A DNA stretch of 64,000 bases. Source: an uncultured Dysosmobacter sp. GTDB lineage: Bacteria; Bacillota; Clostridia; Oscillospirales; Oscillospiraceae. The notes under the pieces are model-generated. The model saw only the letters and a list, made by a program, of their open reading frames with translations. It had not been told where the DNA came from and made no database searches. The first letter of the stretch is position 1. Every line of letters starts with the position of its first letter. The translations under genes were made by a program, and so were the position numbers. This document shows, piece by piece, positions 58,701-64,000 of the stretch. The stretch is taken from the NCBI RefSeq assembly GCF_947631165.1, contig NZ_CANRKH010000010.1:1-64000 (forward strand), written 5' to 3'.

Positions 58701-59711
58701 ATGGAGAGACAGGTCAAGCGTATCGGCGTTCTCACCAGCGGCGGCGACGCCCCCGGCATGAACGCGGCGGTCCGGGCCGTTGTGCGGACCGCCATCAACC
58801 ACGGGATCGACTGCGTCGGCATCCGCCGGGGCTGGAACGGTCTCATCAACAGTGATTTTATCCCCCTGGACGCCCCCAGCGTCAGTCACATCATCAACAA
58901 GGGCGGCACCATGCTGTACACCGCCCGCAGCGAGGAATTCCGCACCGCGGAGGGCCGGGCCAAAGCCCTGGCCACCTGCAAACTGCTGGGACTGGAGGGC
59001 ATCGTGGCCATCGGCGGCGACGGCACCTTTCAGGGCGCTCTGGCCCTGAGCCGCCAGGCCGCCCAGGCGGGCAGCCGGCTGCAGGTGGTGGGCATCCCCG
59101 CCACCATCGACAACGACATCGGCTGCTCCCACTATACCATCGGCTTCGACACCGCCTGCAACACCGCCGTCGAGTGCATCGACAAGCTGCGGGACACCAT
59201 GCAGTCCCACGAGCGCTGCTCAGTGGTGGAGGTCATGGGGCGCCACGCCGGATATCTGGCGCTGTACGTGGGCATCTCCATCGGCGCCACCGCCGTGCTG
59301 ATCCCAGAACATGAAGTGGACTTTGACCGGGATGTGACGGAGAAGATCCGCCGCGCCCGGCTGGCAGGCACCACCCACTACATGGTGGTGGTGGCCGAGG
59401 GCGCCGGCAGCGCCTTCCGCATCGCGGAGCGCATCAAAGAGGAGACCGGCATGGATCCCCGGGTCACCGTGCTGGGCCACATCCAGCGGGGCGGGACCCC
59501 CACCGCCCGGGACCGGGAGACAGCCAGCCGCATGGGCTACGAGGCCGTCATGTCCCTGGCCCAGGGCCGGGGCAACCGCATCATCGCGACCCAGGACGGC
59601 CGTATCGTGGACCTGGACATGGAGGAGGCCCTGGGCATGGTGAAGCACTTCCAGATGGACCGCTACGAGGTGCTGGAATCCCTGGCCAATACCCGCAGCA
59701 CCCCCCTCTGA
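58701..59711 (+). CDS. pfkA: 6-phosphofructokinase
   Basis: A 336-residue PfkA-family enzyme. TSGGDAPGMNAAVRAVV near 12, the nucleotide loop GGDGTF (105-110), the catalytic PATIDNDI (133-140), MGRHAGYLAL near 184 and GHIQRGGTPTARDR near 262 are all present. The Gly after GGD is the ATP-type residue. Next to it Ala134 replaces the Gly of typical ATP enzymes and the Lys of PPi enzymes. It makes fructose-1,6-bisphosphate in glycolysis. The start has AAGGA upstream. Single gene with its own promoter and terminator. Confidence 0.94.
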   Translation: MERQVKRIGVLTSGGDAPGMNAAVRAVVRTAINHGIDCVGIRRGWNGLINSDFIPLDAPSVSHIINKGGTMLYTARSEEFRTAEGRAKALATCKLLGLEGIVAIGGDGTFQGALALSRQAAQAGSRLQVVGIPATIDNDIGCSHYTIGFDTACNTAVECIDKLRDTMQSHERCSVVEVMGRHAGYLALYVGISIGATAVLIPEHEVDFDRDVTEKIRRARLAGTTHYMVVVAEGAGSAFRIAERIKEETGMDPRVTVLGHIQRGGTPTARDRETASRMGYEAVMSLAQGRGNRIIATQDGRIVDLDMEEALGMVKHFQMDRYEVLESLANTRSTPL

Positions 59712-59743
59712 GCCTACATAATCCCGTACTCTCAATAGACAAA

Positions 59744-59784
59744 GACCCCTGACACAGGCAAGCTTCCTGCGTCAGGGGCTTTTT
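59744..59784 (+). terminator. Terminator of pfkA
   Basis: CCCCTGACACAGG/CCTGCGTCAGGGG, one mismatched pair, a 7-base loop, then CTTTTT. Confidence 0.88.
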
Positions 59785-59844
59785 ACGCTGTCTGCGCTAT
59801 TTGGACCACGATGCTGCACGGCAAAGGGTTTTCATACAGCAATT

Positions 59845-60140
59845 CGTTTTGCCGGAATTCACTTCCGGCAAAACACCTCTGCCCGCCGCGGCGGCACGTC
59901 CGCGGTGCGAGGAGGCAGATGATCTCGCCTGCCCACCATCAGACCAGCCGATTCCCGGCCCTTATTGGGCCGCCAATCGGGGCGCTCCTGCTCACCGTCA
60001 GGCCAACCGATCCCCGTGTGCTTCGCACCCGCCGATCGGGGCCTATCCTCGAATTTGCCTCGCTTTATCTGCCACTGGCAGCGCTTCGGCAAATCCTCGA
60101 TGACCGGCTCGCTTCATCCGCCGCAGGCGGCGCTTCGCCG
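59845..60140. repeat. Array of at least six hairpins
   Basis: In order: GTTTTGCCGGAA/TTCCGGCAAAAC (59848-59876), GCCGCGG/CCGCGG(TG)C, a nested CCGATT..GGCCC/GGGCC..AATCGG stem (59938-59971), CCGATC/GATCGG (about 60009-60041), ATTTGCC/GGCAAAT enclosing CTGCCA/TGGCAG, and ATGAC/GTCAT enclosing CCGCC/GGCGG. The third is the reverse of one near 26590. It lies at the 3' end of the pyrophosphatase gene. No gene is seen. Confidence 0.65.
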
Positions 60141-61757
60141 TCATCCCCACAATGCCGACAGCATGGGGATGACCTGCTTCTTCCGGCTCATGATCTTGGG
60201 CAGGAAGGCGGCATTCTCCTTGTCGTTTTTGATGTTGAAGGCCTGCCGGATGGTGTCCTCGTCGCCCACGTACAGCAGCTGCGTGCCCTCCAGCAGCACG
60301 TCGGTGATCATCAGCACCACCGTGTCCAGGCCCCGTTTCTTCCGGTTCTCCCGCATGCTGGCCAGGAACTCGTCCTTCCGGGCCAGCAGCCGGTCGGAGT
60401 CCATGCAGGTGATCTGGCTGACCGCCAGGTTGTGGCCCGCAATGTGGAATTCCTTGTAGTCCGTGCTCAGCATGGCGTCCACCGTCTTGTCGTCGCCGCA
60501 GGCGGCGGAGAAGATGGCCTTTCCCAGCTCATCCAGCGACTCGTTGGCGATGCGGGCCATACGGTTGGCCATGTCGATATCCCGCTGGGTGCAGGTGGGC
60601 GATTTGAACATGACCGTGTCGGACACGATGGCGGCGGTCATAAGGCCCGCCATTTTTGCGGTGGGCATCAAGCCCTTCTCCTGATACATCTCGGCCACGA
60701 TGGTGGTGGTGCTGCCCACCGGCTCATTGCGGACATAGATGGGATTCTTGGTTTCGATGTCCGCCAGCCGGTGATGGTCCACGATCTCCAGGATCTCTGC
60801 CTGGTCCAGGCCGGGAACAGACTGGGCCTGTTCGTTATGGTCCATCAAGATCACCTGCTTCCGGCGGGGGCGCAGCAGGTGATAACGGGACAGCATCCCC
60901 ACGACCCTCTCCTCATCATCCAGGATGGGATAGGCCCGGAAGCGGCTCTCCAGCACGGTGTTCTGCACATCGTCGATATAGTCGTCCAGGTGGAAACTCA
61001 CCACCTCGCCGCTCTTGCAGATGCGGGCGATGGGCAGGGCGTGGCAGATCAGGTGCACCGCCTGATACGCGTCAAAAGGTGTGGATATGATGCAGGTCTG
61101 GGTCTCCTGCTCCAGCAGCGCCTGTTCCACCTCCGCCTGACAGACGATGACGCAGCTGACCTTCAGGTCCAGCGCCCGCCGGATCATCTCCGGCTGGTCG
61201 CCGCAGACCACCACACTGTTGGGGTCGGAAAACAGCAGGTTCTCCCGCCCCGCGGGCAGGGCGATGGTCACCTCGCCGGAGATCTCCTCCTGCTCGGGGC
61301 TGACACAGTTCAAAATGCGGCCCTCCAGAACGGACAGCAGGTTGTACACCGGCACCTCCCGCACCATGGGGTCCCGGACGGAAGTCATATCGTAGTTGGC
61401 CACGTCTCCGGCGGACAGCATCCCGTACAGAGTCCCGTCCTCGTTGGTCACCGGCATCACGGAGATCTTATCCGCCTGCATGGTCTGCCAAGCACGGCTG
61501 ATAGTGGCGGCGGCAGACAGAGTGGACGGCGTGTCGTAGTCCAGGTCCCGGACCTGCGTGCGGACATTGTTGATAAGCTGGGGCGCGCGGAAGCCGAAGC
61601 GGTCCAGCACGATCTGGGTCTCGTCGCTGATCTGGCCCAGGCGGGCGGCGTGATATTCCCGGTGGCCCAGCGCGTTTTTCAATGCGGCATAGGCCATGGC
61701 GGATACGATGGAGTCGGTATCCGGGTTGCGATGCCCGGTGATATAAACGTTGTCCAT
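60141..61757 (-). CDS. Family II manganese pyrophosphatase with CBS and DRTGG domains
   Basis: A 538-residue protein. The DHH part starts VYITGHRNPDTDSIVSAMAY (metal Asp/His) and continues after the insert with VILMDHNE and LEIVDHHRLADI, followed by the DHHA2 domain (KSPTCTQRD, and the C-terminal RKKQVIP substrate Lys/Arg). Between them residues 70-310 hold two CBS repeats (KISVMPVTNEDGTLYGMLSA and RAYPILDDEERVVGML) around a DRTGG domain. In known CBS-PPases adenine nucleotides and Ap4A regulate activity. It hydrolyses pyrophosphate. The ATG chosen has AAGGAG 9 bases upstream. Confidence 0.93.
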   Translation of the reverse strand: MDNVYITGHRNPDTDSIVSAMAYAALKNALGHREYHAARLGQISDETQIVLDRFGFRAPQLINNVRTQVRDLDYDTPSTLSAAATISRAWQTMQADKISVMPVTNEDGTLYGMLSAGDVANYDMTSVRDPMVREVPVYNLLSVLEGRILNCVSPEQEEISGEVTIALPAGRENLLFSDPNSVVVCGDQPEMIRRALDLKVSCVIVCQAEVEQALLEQETQTCIISTPFDAYQAVHLICHALPIARICKSGEVVSFHLDDYIDDVQNTVLESRFRAYPILDDEERVVGMLSRYHLLRPRRKQVILMDHNEQAQSVPGLDQAEILEIVDHHRLADIETKNPIYVRNEPVGSTTTIVAEMYQEKGLMPTAKMAGLMTAAIVSDTVMFKSPTCTQRDIDMANRMARIANESLDELGKAIFSAACGDDKTVDAMLSTDYKEFHIAGHNLAVSQITCMDSDRLLARKDEFLASMRENRKKRGLDTVVLMITDVLLEGTQLLYVGDEDTIRQAFNIKNDKENAAFLPKIMSRKKQVIPMLSALWG

Positions 61758-61832
61758 AAGCGGTCTCTCCTTCATGTGGTTCTCAACCCATTATGCTTTC
61801 CCAAAACAGCTTTGTCAACGGCCTGAGCCGTG

Positions 61833-61867
61833 AAAAACATCCGCGGAAACGATTGCCTCCGCGGATG
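61833..61867 (-). terminator. Terminator of the M24 peptidase gene
   Basis: CATCCGCGGA/TCCGCGGATG stem with a 10-base loop, then T5 on the minus strand. Confidence 0.85.
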
Positions 61868-61900
61868 CCCTCAGAAAAATTTCCCCTGAAGCCCTGCTTC

Positions 61901-62974
61901 TCACAGGATCAGCAGCTCCTTCGGAGCCTGTGTGATGTTCCGGCAGCCGCTCTCCGTCAGCACGATCACATCCTCGATGCGGACCCCCAGCTTTCCCGGC
62001 AGATAAATGCCCGGCTCCGCGGAGATCACCGCGCCGGCGGGCAGGGGCTTTTCGTTCATGGGGGAGGCGTTGGGAGCCTCGTGGATCTCCACGCCCACGC
62101 CGTGGCCAAAACTGTGGCCGAAATACGCGCCGTAACCAGCATCGCTGATGACGGCCCGGGCAGCGCCGTCCACTTCCCTGCCCGTGGCGCCGGCCCGGGC
62201 AGCGGCGATGCCCGCCAGCTGGGCCGACAGAACGGTTTCGTAAACGCGCCGCATCTCCTCCGTGGCAAAGCCCACCGCCACGGTGCGGGTCATATCGGAG
62301 CAGTAGCCGTGATAGACGCAGCCGAAATCCATGGTGACGAATTCTCCACGGCCAATGGGCCGCTCCGAGGGAACGCCGTGGGGCAGGCTGCCGTTGGGTC
62401 CGGAGACCACGATGGGATCGAAGGACATATCTGACGCGCCATAGTGGAGCATCAGGTACTGGAGCCGGGCGGCGATCTCCTTTTCCGTAACGCCGGGGCG
62501 GATCTCCTTCAAAATGTCCGCCAACGCCTTCTCCGCGATCCGCTGGGCGGATACCAGCGCCTCCAGCTCCTCCTCGTCCTTCACCGCCCGCAGCTGCCAC
62601 AGCAGCTCCGTGGCGGGGACCAGCTCACAAGAGAGGGCTTTTTTGTACCGCTCATAGTCACAGACGCTCATATAGGCGTCCTCGAAGCCCATGCGCCGGA
62701 CCTGCTGCTCCTGGACAGCCTCCTGGATCAGCGCGGCATATCCCCGCCCGTGACCGGTCTCCCGCAGCTCCGCGCCCGTCAGGCAGCGGGCCGCCGCCTC
62801 CGTATAACGGGAGTCGGTGAAATAATAGGCCTTGTTCCGGGTCACCAGCGCCACGCCGTCAGTGCCGGTGGAATGAAATCCGGAGGCGTAAAACCGGTCT
62901 GCCTCGCCAGTCAGCAGCATGGCGTCCAAGCCATGGGCCTCCAACTGTGAGGCGATCTTGGCAAAATGGTCCAT
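61901..62974 (-). CDS. Xaa-Pro aminopeptidase/dipeptidase, M24 family
   Basis: A 357-residue pita-bread metallopeptidase. The N-terminal creatinase-like domain (about 1-125) is followed by the catalytic domain with metal ligands in VTMDFGCVYHGYCSDMTRT (two Asp), SFGHGVGVEIHEAPN (His), AVISAEPGIY (Glu) and GVRIEDVIVLT (Glu). It removes N-terminal residues before proline, or cleaves X-Pro dipeptides, in the cytosol. The RBS is AAAGGA upstream of the ATG. Monocistronic with its own terminator. Confidence 0.92.
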   Translation of the reverse strand: MDHFAKIASQLEAHGLDAMLLTGEADRFYASGFHSTGTDGVALVTRNKAYYFTDSRYTEAAARCLTGAELRETGHGRGYAALIQEAVQEQQVRRMGFEDAYMSVCDYERYKKALSCELVPATELLWQLRAVKDEEELEALVSAQRIAEKALADILKEIRPGVTEKEIAARLQYLMLHYGASDMSFDPIVVSGPNGSLPHGVPSERPIGRGEFVTMDFGCVYHGYCSDMTRTVAVGFATEEMRRVYETVLSAQLAGIAAARAGATGREVDGAARAVISDAGYGAYFGHSFGHGVGVEIHEAPNASPMNEKPLPAGAVISAEPGIYLPGKLGVRIEDVIVLTESGCRNITQAPKELLIL

Positions 62975-63103
62975 ACAGTCATCCTTTCAAACAATGCAGA
63001 ATGAGAAATGAGGAATTCGGAGCAAACGTATCCGGCTTTGCCGGACAGATCCATCTTCATTCCGCCCGAACAAATTCAATCCCTGCGCCTCTCCTGTTTA
63101 TTT

Positions 63104-64000
63104 TTATGCTTCACTTTTCTCCGCCGCCGCTCTCACGAACCCATAAAACAGCGGATGCGGCCTATCCGGCCGGCTCTTGAACTCCGGATGGAACTGGGCG
63201 GCCACGAACCAGGGGTGGTCCGGCAGCTCCACGATCTCCACCAGACGGTCGTCCGGAGACAGTCCCGCCAGCACCAGGCCATGGGCCTCCATATCCGCCC
63301 GGAACTCGTTATTGAACTCATAACGATGACGGTGGCGCTCGGAGATCTCCGCCGCGCCGTACAGCTCCCGGCTGCGGGTCCCCTCCTTCAGCACGCAGGG
63401 ATACCGGCCCAGCCGCATGGTGCCGCCCTTCTCCGTCACGTTCACCTGATCCGGCATCAGGGCGATGACCGGGTGTTTCGTCGTCTCCGAGAACTCGGCG
63501 GAGGCGGCGTCCTCATAATCCAACACATGGCGGGCAAACTCGATGACCGCCATCTGCATCCCCAGGCAGATGCCGAAATAGGGGACATTGTTCTCCCGGG
63601 CATAGCGGCAGGCGGCGATCATGCCCTCTGTACCGCGATACCCGAAGCCGCCGGGCACCAGCACGCCGGTGCAGCCCGCCAGCTTTTCTGCCGCGTTCTC
63701 CTCCGTCACGCCCTCGGAATCGACCCATTCGATCTCCACCACGGCGTCGTTGGCGGTGCCGGCATGGTTCAAAGACTCCACCACGGAGAGGTAGGCGTCG
63801 TGGAGCTGGGTATACTTGCCCACCAGGGCGATATGGACCTTTTTGCGGGCGTTTTTCTCCCGCTTTACCATGGCGCTCCACTCCCGCAGGTCCGGCTGGT
63901 GGGTTATCAGGCCCAGCTTGCGGCAGACCACCTCGTCCAGGCCCTCCCTGGCCATCAGCAGCGGCACCTCATAGAGGGTCTCCGCCGTGGTGTTCTGGAT
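63104..64000 (-). CDS. pyrG: CTP synthase, C-terminal half (cut by window edge)
   Basis: The last 298 residues of CTP synthase, entering the window in frame at [17 protein letters not shown]. The glutaminase domain is complete: [14 protein letters not shown] near local residue 115, the nucleophile in [17 protein letters not shown], and the His/Glu pair in [12 protein letters not shown]. The enzyme turns UTP to CTP using glutamine. The synthetase half lies outside the window. Confidence 0.96.
   Translation of the reverse strand: MQNTTAETLYEVPLLMAREGLDEVVCRKLGLITHQPDLREWSAMVKREKNARKKVHIALVGKYTQLHDAYLSVVESLNHAGTANDAVVEIEWVDSEGVTEENAAEKLAGCTGVLVPGGFGYRGTEGMIAACRYARENNVPYFGICLGMQMAVIEFARHVLDYEDAASAEFSETTKHPVIALMPDQVNVTEKGGTMRLGRYPCVLKEGTRSRELYGAAEISERHRHRYEFNNEFRADMEAHGLVLAGLSPDDRLVEIVELPDHPWFVAAQFHPEFKSRPDRPHPLFYGFVRAAAEKSEA

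Noticed and set aside
59811..61826. A 671-codon plus-strand open frame opposite the pyrophosphatase
   Set aside because: Antisense shadow of a clear CBS-pyrophosphatase gene; no ribosome site or recognisable domain.

Overview
The window comes from a GC-rich, spore-forming, anaerobic Clostridia-type Firmicute, most like a gut member of the Oscillospiraceae. The evidence is a SpoVAF-type germination protein, a BlaI/BlaR1 pair, a two-gene SufC-SufB iron-sulfur system, a CBS/DRTGG family II pyrophosphatase, small clostridial ferredoxins, strong AGGAGG-type ribosome binding sites and consensus sigma-A promoters. The species cannot be named from the sequence alone. No rRNA, tRNA, CRISPR array, transposase or integrase was found.

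Layout. (1) Positions 1-7.9 kb hold one leftward cluster behind a single strong promoter with a structured leader: a CofE-like ligase, a RibU-like ECF component, a nitroreductase, a CysK-like PLP enzyme, an LLM flavin/F420 oxidoreductase, a complete TRAP transporter, and the first codons of serC at the window edge. A second LLM oxidoreductase and an NCS1 nucleobase permease follow. (2) 11-23 kb: a probable new small RNA, a LytTR/DUF3021 pair, two HD/DUF genes, a cytidylate-kinase-like gene, a ferritin-like gene, sufCB, malQ, a Gly-rich membrane protein with PspA, and an HTH-membrane protein. (3) 23-32 kb: the arginine cluster argGHCJBDF, read leftward from a promoter with a perfect ARG box, then fumC. 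(4) 34-41 kb: BlaI/BlaR1 with a detached copy of the BlaR1 C-terminal domain, and a LacI regulator divergent from gap with matching operators. (5) 41-49 kb: tandem duplicated Xre repressors, hairpin repeats, a decayed small gene, Crp/FliB, a ferredoxin pair, SpoVAF, and an LPXTG-type beta-helix surface protein under a c-di-GMP-I riboswitch. (6) 49-57 kb: the phosphate regulon pstSCAB-phoU-HD-phoB-phoR as one leftward operon. (7) 57-64 kb: a dicarboxylate/amino-acid symporter, pfkA, CBS-pyrophosphatase, an M24 peptidase and the C-terminal half of pyrG.

How the parts work together. The arg cluster covers every step from glutamate to argininosuccinate cleavage except N-acetylglutamate synthesis, which ArgJ can supply. 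fumC can recycle the fumarate released by ArgH. The pst/pho block combines phosphate uptake with its sensor. The LacI/gap pair links a sugar-type repressor to central glycolysis. The adhesin is tied to c-di-GMP. The first cluster looks like uptake of an organic acid plus flavin- or F420-linked redox chemistry and O-phosphoserine/PLP chemistry; its substrate is unknown and it is the best candidate for an undescribed pathway.

Intergenic regions are rich in palindromic repeats, including a 159-bp palindrome with a 78-bp perfect copy elsewhere, an AT-cored repeat in three places, a 160-bp MITE-like element and several clusters of hairpins. All calls are by eye; no database search or folding was run.
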